In this document: positions 51,896-60,266 of the stretch, piece after piece
Layout: every line of letters begins with the position of its first letter
Numbering within the stretch: position 1 is the stretch's first letter
Assembly: GCA_035534175.1 (NCBI GenBank)
Contig: DATLSM010000014.1
Span: 1 to 64,000 of the forward strand
Length of the DNA: 64,000 bases
Direction of reading: 5' to 3'
DNA from: DATLSM01 sp035534175
Lineage (GTDB): Bacteria; Actinomycetota; Thermoleophilia; Solirubrobacterales; 70-9
Notes under the pieces: generated by a model
The model's input: only the letters and a program-made list of their open reading frames with translations
What the model was told of the DNA's origin: nothing
The model's database searches: none
Program-made: the position numbers and the translations under genes

Positions 51896-53431
51896 ATGGA
51901 GATCGGGAAGAAGCTGGTCCTCGTCTATGTCGACTCGTTGCGCACCGACATGCTGGAACGAGCCGTCGCCGAGGGGCGTGCGCCGACCTTCGCGGCACTG
52001 ATCGAGCGCGGCGTCCTCGTCCCGGACTGCGTCTCCAGCTTCCCCTCGGTGACGCCGGTCGCCTGCGCGGAGATGGTCACCGGGGTGGGAGCCGACCGCC
52101 ACTGGATCAGCGGCATGAACTGGTATCACCGCCTGGAGCACCGCTACGTGGAGTACGGCTCCTCGCTGGAGGCCAGTCGCGCCTTCGGCGTGTTCCGCAC
52201 CCTGTACGACCTTGTCTACAACATGAACCTGGCGCACCTCAACCCCGAGGCCGCGACACTCTTCGAGCGCCTCGACGACGCCGGCGCCCGCACCGCCTGC
52301 ACGTCCTATCTGATTTACCGTGGGCGCCACCGCCACCAGGTCTCCCTCGATGGCCTGCTGCGTCGCGCCGTCGAGGCGACCCGGCTCAAGTTCCGCCACC
52401 ACACATGGGGCCCGGGCGATCTCTTCTACGGCGACCTCTACGCCAGCCGCGATGTTCCCTGCAAACCCTCTTCGATACCCGGCGCCCGCGACGGCTACTC
52501 GGCCTGCTGCGCCGCCGAGCTGGTCGAGGAGGACCTCTTTGACTTCCTCCTCCTCTCCCTGCCGGACAACGACAATTACTCCCATCGGCATGGGCCCCAG
52601 GCCAGCGTCGAGTCGATCTCCAAGGCCGACCGCAGTTTCGCCAAGCTGATCGAGGCGGCCGGCGACCTCGACGCCTTTCTCCGCGATCACGCCCTGATCC
52701 TGGCCGCCGACCACGCCCAGACGCCGGTCAACCGCGGTCTGCCACTGGCCGAGTTGCTCGGCCGGGAGTGGGCGGTGCTGCAGCCCTCCGAGGACCGCCC
52801 GGAGCGCGCCCAGCTGGCGGTCAGCCCAACTGGCCGCGCGGCCCATGTCTACCTGCTTCCCGGCGATTCCGAGCGAGCCGATCCTCAGGCGGTGGCTCGG
52901 GCCCTGGCCGAGATCGAGGGGGTTGACCTCGTCTGTCGCCTGGAGGGGCCGCGCGGTGTGCCACTGGACCGCGCCGATCCGAGAATCCCCACTGCCGGGG
53001 ACGGGGTGAGGGCGGCGGTCGAACGAGTCGGTGAAAGGGTCCGCTTCCGGCCCGGGGGACCCGTCGGCGACCTGCGCGGGGGGCGGTGGGAGGTCGACGG
53101 AGATCTATCTACCCTGGACGCGAGGATCGAGGACGGGCGCCTGAGGAGCGACGCATATCCGGACGCCCTGGCCCGCGTTTGGTCGGCGCTCACAGCCCCC
53201 AGCGCCGGCGACTTCGTCATTTCACTGTCCCCCGGCTTCGAGGCGCTCGACTGGGGGGGCGTGACCCATGTGGGGGGCGGCAGCCATGGCGCGCTGCACG
53301 CCGGCGACTCGCTCGGGCCGCTGCTCTTTGTCGGTTGCGGACCCCGGGATCCCTCCGAGCGCGAGCAGTGGACGTTGCGCGACATCGCGCCGGTTGTGCT
53401 GGAGCACTTCGGGATTGGCGCTTCGGAGTGA
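51896..53431 (+). CDS. Alkaline-phosphatase-superfamily phosphodiesterase/nucleotide pyrophosphatase
   Basis: Type I phosphodiesterase family enzyme, 511 residues. The nucleophile region is SSFPSVTPVACAEMVTGV, preceded by VDSLRTDMLERAV; metal ligands include DNYSHRHG, AADHAQTP and the terminal THVGGGSHGALH. No signal peptide, so it is likely cytoplasmic or membrane-peripheral. The substrate is unknown; similar proteins split nucleotide sugars or lipid phosphodiesters. It overlaps the following membrane glycosyltransferase gene by 4 bp (GTGA), suggesting a joint function in envelope building. Confidence 0.85.
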   Translation: MEIGKKLVLVYVDSLRTDMLERAVAEGRAPTFAALIERGVLVPDCVSSFPSVTPVACAEMVTGVGADRHWISGMNWYHRLEHRYVEYGSSLEASRAFGVFRTLYDLVYNMNLAHLNPEAATLFERLDDAGARTACTSYLIYRGRHRHQVSLDGLLRRAVEATRLKFRHHTWGPGDLFYGDLYASRDVPCKPSSIPGARDGYSACCAAELVEEDLFDFLLLSLPDNDNYSHRHGPQASVESISKADRSFAKLIEAAGDLDAFLRDHALILAADHAQTPVNRGLPLAELLGREWAVLQPSEDRPERAQLAVSPTGRAAHVYLLPGDSERADPQAVARALAEIEGVDLVCRLEGPRGVPLDRADPRIPTAGDGVRAAVERVGERVRFRPGGPVGDLRGGRWEVDGDLSTLDARIEDGRLRSDAYPDALARVWSALTAPSAGDFVISLSPGFEALDWGGVTHVGGGSHGALHAGDSLGPLLFVGCGPRDPSEREQWTLRDIAPVVLEHFGIGASE

Positions 53432-55071
53432 GGCGCCTGGTTCTCGCGCTCCTGCTGCTGAGCGCGCTGTTGTCCCCGAGCCGGGCGGGCGCGGCCCAGA
53501 TCACGGCGACCCAGGCGACGAGAATCGCCAACCGCGACCCGAAGGCGATCGAAGAGCGGCGCAACAACCGCCACCTGACGCCGAGCCCGACGATGAACGG
53601 TGGCAACTGGGAAGTCGGCTATTTCGCCGGTAATAGGGAGGTGGCGCTGGTGATCGTCGACCCCGCCACCGGCGCTGTGCGCGAAGCCTGGACCGGATAC
53701 CAGGTGGCCTGGAAGATGGCCCGGGGCTATCCCGGGGCCTTTGGCCACAAGCTCGACGCCCCCTACGTCTTCATCCCACTCTGTGCCCTCTTCCTGCTCG
53801 GGCTGATCGACTGGCGGCGCCGGTGGCGGATCGCCAACCTCGACCTGCTCGTCCTGATCGGCTTCGGCGTCTCGTTCGCCTTCTTCAACCGGGGCGAGAT
53901 CGGCGTCTCCGTGCCGCTCCAGTACCCGCCGCTCCTCTACCTCCTCGGTAGGGCCCTGTGGGTCGGGCTGCGCGGGCGGGGGGAGGGGATCCGGCCGGCC
54001 TGGCCCGCCGCCTGGCTGCTGATCGCATCCCTCTTTCTGATCGGCTTCCGGATCGGGCTAAACGTCGCCGAATCCGGCGTGATCGACGTCGGCTACGCGG
54101 GCGTCGTCGGCGCCGATCGCATCGCACACGGCCAGCCGATCTACGGCAATTTCCCCCAGAACATCGCCCAGGGCGACACCTACGGCCCGGTCAACTACCT
54201 GGCCTACGTCCCCTTCGAGCGGATCTGGCCCTGGTCGGGAACCTGGAACGACCTCCCGGCCGCCCACGCCGCCGCGGTCGCCTTCGACCTCCTCACCTTT
54301 GGTTTCCTGATTCTCCTCGGCATTCGCATTCGCCCCGGCCCGGAGGGCCGAAGGCTCGCCGCAACCCTGGCCTTCGGCTGGGCCGCCTTTCCCTACACCG
54401 CCTACGTCTTGGAGTCCAACTCCAACGACTCGCTGGTGGCGATGCTCCTGGTGGCGATGCTCCTGGTGTTGGCCCGACCGGCGGCTCGAGGCGCGGTGGC
54501 CGCTCTTGCAACCCTGACCAAGTTCGCACCGGTTGTGCTGGCGCCGATGCTCCTGACGTACAGGCCTGCGGCTCAGCGTGAGCGGCGGGCGGGCAGAGGC
54601 GCCGCGGTGCGCGGCGCGGCTCGATTTGCCCTGGCCTTTCTCGCGGTTTCGCTGCTGGTGTTGCTCTGGCCCGCGATCGACCCGGGCCTGCGCACCTTCT
54701 ACGAGCGGACCATCGCCTACCAGGCGGGCAGAGACTCCCCCTTCAGCATCTGGGGCCAGGTCCCGTCTCTGGAACCGCTGCGAATCGCCCTCCTCGGGGT
54801 AACGGCAGCCCTTTCCCTGTTCCTCGCATTCCGACCCCGGCGGAAGACCCTGATCCAGGTGGCCGCGCTGGGCGCGGCGCTCCTGCTGGCGCTCCAAATC
54901 ACCATGCACCACTGGTTCTACCTCTACATAGTGTGGTTCTACCCCCTGCTCCTCGTCGCCCTGGTGGCGCTCGGCAGCGACTCCCCTCCGGCCGCCTCCC
55001 CCCAGCGCGGAGCGATTCGGGAGCCGGAGGGCCAGTTCCTGACCCCCGCCGCAGGCGGCGGTCAGGCGTGA
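53428..55071 (+). CDS. Multispanning membrane glycosyltransferase (GT87/DUF2029-like) with an N-terminal external domain
   Basis: 547 residues from a GTG overlapping the preceding stop. A signal-like N-terminus (RRLVLALLLLSALLSPSRAGA) leads to an external segment of about 80 residues (ITATQATRIANRDPKA to NREVALVIVDPATGAV). Roughly nine hydrophobic helices follow, with a loop carrying YAGVVGADRIAHGQPIYGNFP that resembles the DxD/DE-like loop of C-type glycosyltransferases (mannosyltransferases of GT-C fold). The last part is a proline/serine-rich cytoplasmic tail. Role inferred as envelope mannosyl- or arabinosyl-transfer. Confidence 0.68.
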   Translation: MRRLVLALLLLSALLSPSRAGAAQITATQATRIANRDPKAIEERRNNRHLTPSPTMNGGNWEVGYFAGNREVALVIVDPATGAVREAWTGYQVAWKMARGYPGAFGHKLDAPYVFIPLCALFLLGLIDWRRRWRIANLDLLVLIGFGVSFAFFNRGEIGVSVPLQYPPLLYLLGRALWVGLRGRGEGIRPAWPAAWLLIASLFLIGFRIGLNVAESGVIDVGYAGVVGADRIAHGQPIYGNFPQNIAQGDTYGPVNYLAYVPFERIWPWSGTWNDLPAAHAAAVAFDLLTFGFLILLGIRIRPGPEGRRLAATLAFGWAAFPYTAYVLESNSNDSLVAMLLVAMLLVLARPAARGAVAALATLTKFAPVVLAPMLLTYRPAAQRERRAGRGAAVRGAARFALAFLAVSLLVLLWPAIDPGLRTFYERTIAYQAGRDSPFSIWGQVPSLEPLRIALLGVTAALSLFLAFRPRRKTLIQVAALGAALLLALQITMHHWFYLYIVWFYPLLLVALVALGSDSPPAASPQRGAIREPEGQFLTPAAGGGQA

Positions 55072-55098
55072 GGGAGGTAGTTGCCGAGCGCCGACCGG

Positions 55099-55872
55099 CT
55101 AAGGATCAGAAGGGACCATCACTTGCTCGATCGAATCGGCAAATCCATCGTCGTTGACGGTGACCAGGGCCCCCATTACCCACACGTCGTCATCCGCGGT
55201 TTCGAACTTCACCGGCATCTGAGTGATGAAGCGCTCCAGCACCTGCTCCGGCTTGACCCCGAGGACGCTCGTCCGGGCCCCGGTCATTCCCACGTCGGAG
55301 ATGTAGGCGGTTCCCTGTGGGAGCACCCTGGCGTCCGCGGTGGGCACATGGGTATGGGTCCCGAGGACCGCGGCGACCCGGCCGTCGAGGTGCCAGCCCA
55401 TTGCCACCTTCTCGCTTGTCATCTCAGCGTGAAAGTCAACGATGACGCAGTCAGCCTCGATCCTCTCGAGGATGCTGTCCACCTCGTGAAAGGGGGAGCG
55501 GGCCACCTTCAGCCCCTCCGCGCCGCTCAGGTTGATCACCCCGACCCGCCGCTCGCCAACCTCGACCACGGTGTGCCCCCGACCGGGGTTGGCGTGGGGG
55601 TAGTTCGCGGGTCTGAGCACGCGCTCCTCTCGGTCGAGGAAGTCGTAGGCCTCCCGGTGGCGGTAGACGTGGTTGCCGCTGGTGATCACGTTCGCCCCCC
55701 CGGCGAAGAGGTCGCGGGCCGTCTTCTCGGTGATCCCCATGCCGCCGGCAGAGTTCTCACCGTTGACGATCGTGAGATCCGGCGAATAGCGCTCACTCAG
55801 CGAGGGCATCGTTTGTCGCAGGCCACGACGACCCGGCCCGCCGACCACATCTCCGATGAACAACACCCGCAT
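55099..55872 (-). CDS. ymdB: YmdB-type metallophosphoesterase
   Basis: TIGR00282/YmdB phosphodiesterase, 257 residues, member of a family that hydrolyses 2',3'-cyclic nucleotides and influences RNA and development in Bacillus. Metal ligands sit in FIGDVVGGPGRRG, VNGENSAGGMGIT, TSGNHVYRHRE, VDFHAEMTSEKVAM and LGTHTHVPTADAR. The downstream glycine-rich YISDVGMTG is typical. Leaderless, with TAGGCT at 6 nt. In other bacteria it neighbours rny; here there is no rny. Confidence 0.9.
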   Translation of the reverse strand: MRVLFIGDVVGGPGRRGLRQTMPSLSERYSPDLTIVNGENSAGGMGITEKTARDLFAGGANVITSGNHVYRHREAYDFLDREERVLRPANYPHANPGRGHTVVEVGERRVGVINLSGAEGLKVARSPFHEVDSILERIEADCVIVDFHAEMTSEKVAMGWHLDGRVAAVLGTHTHVPTADARVLPQGTAYISDVGMTGARTSVLGVKPEQVLERFITQMPVKFETADDDVWVMGALVTVNDDGFADSIEQVMVPSDP

Positions 55873-55878
55873 CGTCTC

Positions 55879-55884
55879 AGCCTA
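55879..55884 (-). promoter_or_regulatory. Putative -10 box (TAGGCT) of leaderless ymdB
   Basis: TAGGCT on the minus strand ends 6 nt before the ATG; no ribosome binding site. Confidence 0.45.
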
Positions 55885-55917
55885 GATGGTCGATTCCACT
55901 CCCAGCCGGCGCCGCGC

Positions 55918-57339
55918 TCAGACCGAGGCGAATCGCCGCAGAGCCACGCGCGCCAGCAGGCCGTAGGCAGCGGCCAGGACGGCCAGGTGCAGCAGCGGCC
56001 AGCCGATTCCCCCGCCGCTGGAGTCGAGCGCCGCGGTCATCGCCTGCAGCGCCGGCTTGAAGGGGAAGAGCGCGGTGAGCAGCTTGATCGCGCCGTACAG
56101 CCCCTGACCGACGATTCCCGCGGGGATCAGGGAGAGGAAGGCGATCGGCAGGGTGGCCATGAAGGCCAGCAGGGAGACGGCGCGGACCTCACGCGCCAGC
56201 GCCCCGAGCGCCGCCCCGGCCGCGGCCAGCGCCGCGCCGCCGAAGAGGATTGCCGCCAGCCACAGCCCGAAGCGGCCCCATTGGAGGGGAACGAAGATCT
56301 CCAACCCGGCGAGCATCACAAGTGTCACCGCCAGCCCCACGCCGATGCCCAGGGCGACCTTCTCACCGACCAGCGCCGAGGGCGAGACGAGTCCGCGGGT
56401 GAGACGGGAGAAGGCGTTCTCCTCTCGCTCCAGGGCGAGCGAGCCGGCGACCAGGAGCACCGTGACGAAGGTCAGGTTCAGAGTCGCAGCGACGGCGATC
56501 GCGAAGTCTTCGAGCGGCGGGGCTGATCCGGCGACCGCTTCCTTCTTCACCTCGATCGGCTGCGCCAGGCGATCGATCAGCGGCCCGGCGACGTCGAGGT
56601 TTTCGCGAGCCTGGTTGGCGAAGGCAATCACCAGGGCGAGCGAGTTGCGCAGTGGCCCGGGCGGAACCTCTGGACCAACAGCGGTCAGGATCCGGGCGCT
56701 CGCGCGGAGGCCCAGGATGGGGATTCTCTGACCGAGGACGTCGAGGCCCCCGCCGTCGATCAGCAGGTGGAGGTAGTGGCCACCTTCGCCGGCGATGCGG
56801 CGGGCGATCGCCAGGTTCGCCTGGGCCAGCAGGGTCGAGATCCGTTCGTCCACCAGCTGCGCCTTGACCGGGTCATCGTCGTTGACCAGCACTTCGACCT
56901 GCGGTGTGCCCGGGGTGAGGGTGGAGAGCGAGTCGATCTGGTCGACCAGGTTGGCGGGGAGGATCAGCGCCGCCAGCACGTCGCCCGAGCCGACCTCGCT
57001 CGCGGCTTCTTCCCGACTGTTGACATGGACGCACTCGACCCTGGCGCAGATGCGATTGCCGACCCCGGCCGCCGGCAGCTGCTGCCCGCCGAGGCTGACC
57101 CGTGCCCCGGGCGGGACTTCGTCGAGGAAGGCGACACGGGGCTTTTCCGGGCCGCGGGAGATCGCGAAGCCAACCAGGATCGCGATCAGCATCGGGTAGA
57201 CGATCAGCAGCACCGCCTGCAGCGGCGACCGGCGCAGGATCTGCAGGTCCTTGAGCAAGAGGAACAAGGCGGCCCGCCTCGCGCCCGATCTGCGCCGCGG
57301 CGGTCGGGAACCAGAAATGGATCTTCCCCACCCCCGCAC
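55918..57339 (-). CDS. ABC-2 type transporter permease
   Basis: Membrane component of an exporter, 473 residues. One N-terminal helix (LLIVYPMLIAILVGFAI) is followed by a long external domain (about 200 residues) and then six hydrophobic segments, e.g. LTFVTVLLVAGSLAL and SLLAFMATLPIAFLSLI, the ABC-2/ABC2_membrane_3 layout. Starts 3 bp after the ATPase gene's stop. Cargo (antibiotic, lipid or polymer) cannot be inferred. Confidence 0.85.
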   Translation of the reverse strand: MRGWGRSISGSRPPRRRSGARRAALFLLLKDLQILRRSPLQAVLLIVYPMLIAILVGFAISRGPEKPRVAFLDEVPPGARVSLGGQQLPAAGVGNRICARVECVHVNSREEAASEVGSGDVLAALILPANLVDQIDSLSTLTPGTPQVEVLVNDDDPVKAQLVDERISTLLAQANLAIARRIAGEGGHYLHLLIDGGGLDVLGQRIPILGLRASARILTAVGPEVPPGPLRNSLALVIAFANQARENLDVAGPLIDRLAQPIEVKKEAVAGSAPPLEDFAIAVAATLNLTFVTVLLVAGSLALEREENAFSRLTRGLVSPSALVGEKVALGIGVGLAVTLVMLAGLEIFVPLQWGRFGLWLAAILFGGAALAAAGAALGALAREVRAVSLLAFMATLPIAFLSLIPAGIVGQGLYGAIKLLTALFPFKPALQAMTAALDSSGGGIGWPLLHLAVLAAAYGLLARVALRRFASV

Positions 57340-57342
57340 CCG

Positions 57343-58074
57343 CTAATGCCCCATGTGATGCAGATAGGCGACGAAGGCGGTCTCGAAGTCCCGATCGGCG
57401 GCGTCCGGGGTGTCGCGCCGCACCGCCTCGCGCAGCACCTCCGCGGATCCATCGAACAGTGCCTCCCCATCGGCGAGGAGGAGCAGTCGTTTGCCGTAGC
57501 GCTCCGCCTCCTGGATGTCGTGGGTGGAGAAGATCACCGTCGTCCCGCGGCCGGCCAGGGCGGAGACGAACTCCCACAACCGCGCTCGCTGACGGGGGTC
57601 TAGGCCGACGCTCGGCTCATCGAGCAGCAGCACGACGGGCCGCGACAGAAGTCCGATCGCGATGTTGACCCGCTGCTGGTTGCCCCCCGAGAGCCGAGCG
57701 ACGATCTCCCCTCGCCGCTGCGCCAGGCCGGAGAGCTCGAGCATCTCCTCAACCGAGGCGCGGGGGTCGACCTGGCCCTCAAGCCGGGCAAACAGCATCA
57801 GGTTCTCCTCCACCGTCAACCGCCGGTACAGAGCGGCCTGCTGGGGCACCCACCCGACTCCGCCGGAGGGCAGCCGGACCTCCCCCGCGTCAGCCCTGAC
57901 GATCCCAGCGAGGATCGATAGCAGCGTCGTCTTCCCCGCGCCGTTGGGACCGATCACGGCCAGCAGTTCGCCGGCCCCCGCCTCGAAGTCGATGCCCCGC
58001 AGGGCGGTCTGCTCCCCGTAGCTCTTGGCCAGCCCCCGCACCTCCAGAGCTGCAGTTTCGGTCCCCGTGGCCAT
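57343..58074 (-). CDS. ABC transporter ATP-binding protein
   Basis: 243-residue ABC ATPase. Walker A GPNGAGKTTLLSIL, Q-loop VPQQAAL, signature LSGGNQQRVNIAIGLL, Walker B VVLLLDEPSVGLD and switch histidine FSTHDI are all present. The protein is of the exporter subclass (YadG/NodI-like) and pairs with the adjacent permease. ATG start, leaderless, and shares the divergent region with hemB. Confidence 0.93.
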   Translation of the reverse strand: MATGTETAALEVRGLAKSYGEQTALRGIDFEAGAGELLAVIGPNGAGKTTLLSILAGIVRADAGEVRLPSGGVGWVPQQAALYRRLTVEENLMLFARLEGQVDPRASVEEMLELSGLAQRRGEIVARLSGGNQQRVNIAIGLLSRPVVLLLDEPSVGLDPRQRARLWEFVSALAGRGTTVIFSTHDIQEAERYGKRLLLLADGEALFDGSAEVLREAVRRDTPDAADRDFETAFVAYLHHMGH

Positions 58075-58081
58075 CGCCGGA

Positions 58082-58087
58082 ACGCTA
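58082..58087 (-). promoter_or_regulatory. Putative -10 box (TAGCGT) of the ABC operon
   Basis: TAGCGT on the minus strand ends 7 nt before the ATPase ATG. Its left neighbour on the other strand (TAGAAT, 58095) is only 7 bp away. Confidence 0.42.
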
Positions 58088-58094
58088 CCCGGCC

Positions 58095-58100
58095 TAGAAT
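58095..58100 (+). promoter_or_regulatory. Putative -10 box (TAGAAT) of hemB
   Basis: TAGAAT ends 7 nt before the hemB GTG with no ribosome binding site, and lies back to back with the divergent TAGCGT box. Confidence 0.5.
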
Positions 58101-58107
58101 CGGCGGC

Positions 58108-59079
58108 GTGTCATATCCGGCAACACGCATGCGCCGGCTGCGTCGCAACGAGACCCTACGCGGGCTGGTGCGCGAGACGTCGCTCTCCCCGTCGAACCTG
58201 ATCCAGCCTGTTTTCGTCGTCGCGCGGGAGGGCGTGCGCGAGGAAATCGGCTCGATGCCGGGCATCGAGCGCTTCTCGATCTCCGAGCTGATCGCCGAGG
58301 CGACCGAGCTGGCCGCCGCGGGGGTCGGCGCGATCCTCCTCTTCGGCCTGCCCTCGATCAAGGACGAGTCCGGGTCCGGCGCCTACGACGACGAGGGCAT
58401 CGTCCAAATGGCGGTCCGGGCGCTGAAGGAGGCCCACCCCGACCTGGTCGTGATCACCGACGTCTGCCTGTGCGAGTACACCTCGCACGGCCACTGCGGC
58501 TTCGTCCGGGACGGCGAGGTCGACAACGACATCACGGTCGAGCTGCTGGCCAAGACAGCGATCTCGCACGCTGGGGCAGGCGCCGACGCGGTGGCGCCGA
58601 GCGACATGATGGACGGGCGGGTCGGCACGATTCGCTTCCAGCTCGACGAGGAGGGGCACTCCGGGGTGCCGATCATCTCCTACAGCGCGAAGTACGCCTC
58701 GGCCTTCTACGGCCCCTTCCGTGAGGCGGCCGATTCGACCCCGGAGTTCGGTGACCGCCGCGGCTACCAGATGGACCCCGCCAACGCCGCCGAGGCCGTA
58801 CGCGAGGCCCAGCTCGATCTGCAGGAGGGTGCGGACATGCTGATGGTCAAGCCCGCCACCCCCTACCTCGACGTCGTCCGCCGGGTCAAAGACGAGACCA
58901 ATGCCCCGCTCGCCGCCTATCATGTCTCCGGCGAGTATTCGATGCTGAAGGCGGCGGCCGAGCGCGGCTGGATCGACGAGCGCGCCGCCGTGCTGGAGAC
59001 CCTGACCTCGATCCGCCGCGCCGGCGCCGACGCGATCGTCACCTACTACGCGAAGGAGGCCGCCGGGTGGCTTCAGTGA
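58108..59079 (+). CDS. hemB: Porphobilinogen synthase (delta-aminolevulinate dehydratase)
   Basis: Condenses two 5-aminolevulinates to porphobilinogen. 323 residues with the zinc cysteines in DVCLCEYTSHGHCG, the Schiff-base lysines in SYSAKYASAFYGPFREA and MLMVKPATPYLD, and PSDMMDGRVG. These show the Zn-dependent type. GTG start, leaderless. It overlaps the next gene (ahbAB fusion) by 13 bp, so the two are coupled and form the start of a heme-related operon. Confidence 0.96.
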   Translation: MSYPATRMRRLRRNETLRGLVRETSLSPSNLIQPVFVVAREGVREEIGSMPGIERFSISELIAEATELAAAGVGAILLFGLPSIKDESGSGAYDDEGIVQMAVRALKEAHPDLVVITDVCLCEYTSHGHCGFVRDGEVDNDITVELLAKTAISHAGAGADAVAPSDMMDGRVGTIRFQLDEEGHSGVPIISYSAKYASAFYGPFREAADSTPEFGDRRGYQMDPANAAEAVREAQLDLQEGADMLMVKPATPYLDVVRRVKDETNAPLAAYHVSGEYSMLKAAAERGWIDERAAVLETLTSIRRAGADAIVTYYAKEAAGWLQ

Positions 59080-60155
59080 AGACTCCTCAATCCAAGGCCC
59101 GCTCGCGCAAGGGCGGCGCCGCGATCCCGCTTGATGAGACCGACAAGCGGCTGATGAACCTGCTCCAGTCGAGCTTCCCGCTGGACCCCGAGCCGTTCGC
59201 CCTGCTGGCCTCAGAGGCGGAGCTGGAGCTGGACGACGTTCTCGCTCGCACCAGGCGCCTACTCGAGGAGCGCATCATCCGCGAGATCACGCCGATCTTC
59301 GACACCCGGGCGCTCGGTTACGAGTCGATGCTGGTCGCCGCCAAAGTCGACTCCGAGCACCCCCAGCGCGCGGCGAGGATCGTCAACTCCCACCCCGGCG
59401 TCTCCCACAACTACCTCCGCACCCACGACTTCAACCTCTGGTTCACGATCGCCACCCCTCCCGACTCCGAGCTGGGCCTGGAGGGGACGCTGGAGCTGCT
59501 GATGCGCGAGACCGGCGCGACCTCGATGCGCCAGCTTCCCACCCTCACCCTGTTCAAGATCAACATGAACCTGGAGATGGAGAAGGGGACCAAGGCGCTG
59601 GCGACGCCGGTCGATGCTTCCCCCCCGCGCGAGTTGGACCGCCAGCCCTATGACCAGACCGACATCGCCACGATCCGCGCCCTGCAGGGGCCGATGGCCG
59701 CCGTCGATCGTCCCTACGACGAAGCCGCCGCCGAGCTCGGCGTCTCCACCGAGGAATTGCTCGAGCGCCTGGGCGGCATGGTCGAGCGCAAGATCCTGCG
59801 TCGCGTCGCGGCGATCCTCTACCACCGGCGCGCCGGCTTCTCGGCCAATGGAATGGGCGTATGGAAGGTGCCCGCGGAGGAGATCATGGAGATCGGCGGC
59901 CGGATGGCCTCCTTTCGCGGCATCTCCCACTGCTACCAGCGCCCCACCTACGAGGACTGGCCCTACAGCGTCTTCACCATGGCCCACGGCCGCTCCAAGG
60001 AGGAGTGCGACGCGGTCCTCGATTCGATCGCCGAGGCGTGCGGGATGGGCCCCGAGGACCGCGCCACCCTCTACTCCTCGACCGAGTACAAGAAGATCCG
60101 CCTCCACTACTTCACCGGCGACTGCGCCAGGTGGGAAGCCGAGCACTCCGGGTGA
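59067..60155 (+). CDS. Fused siroheme decarboxylase (AhbA-AhbB), AsnC/Lrp-like
   Basis: 362 residues made of two repeats, each with an AsnC-type HTH and a ferredoxin-like domain. Repeat 1 begins DETDKRLMNLLQSSFPLD and contains EERIIREITPIFDTRALGY and SHNYLRTHDFNLWFTI; repeat 2 begins DQTDIATIRALQG and contains ERKILRRVAAILYHRRAGF and SHCYQRPTYEDWPYSVFTM. Histidine- and tyrosine-bearing HNYLR/HCYQR segments are the catalytic hallmark of AhbA/AhbB and NirDLGH. In most organisms these are two proteins; here they are one chain, which may act as its own heterodimer. It sits between hemB and hemL. Confidence 0.85.
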   Translation: MASVKTPQSKARSRKGGAAIPLDETDKRLMNLLQSSFPLDPEPFALLASEAELELDDVLARTRRLLEERIIREITPIFDTRALGYESMLVAAKVDSEHPQRAARIVNSHPGVSHNYLRTHDFNLWFTIATPPDSELGLEGTLELLMRETGATSMRQLPTLTLFKINMNLEMEKGTKALATPVDASPPRELDRQPYDQTDIATIRALQGPMAAVDRPYDEAAAELGVSTEELLERLGGMVERKILRRVAAILYHRRAGFSANGMGVWKVPAEEIMEIGGRMASFRGISHCYQRPTYEDWPYSVFTMAHGRSKEECDAVLDSIAEACGMGPEDRATLYSSTEYKKIRLHYFTGDCARWEAEHSG

Positions 60156-60266
60156 CCATTCCGCCAGGGGCTCCACCCAGCTTTGGCCGCGCCAAGTTGC
60201 CCGCCCTTCAGCGCGGGAAAAGCACGAGAGGTTTCGCCCATACCCCGTTCGGCGCCTAGCGTCCAG

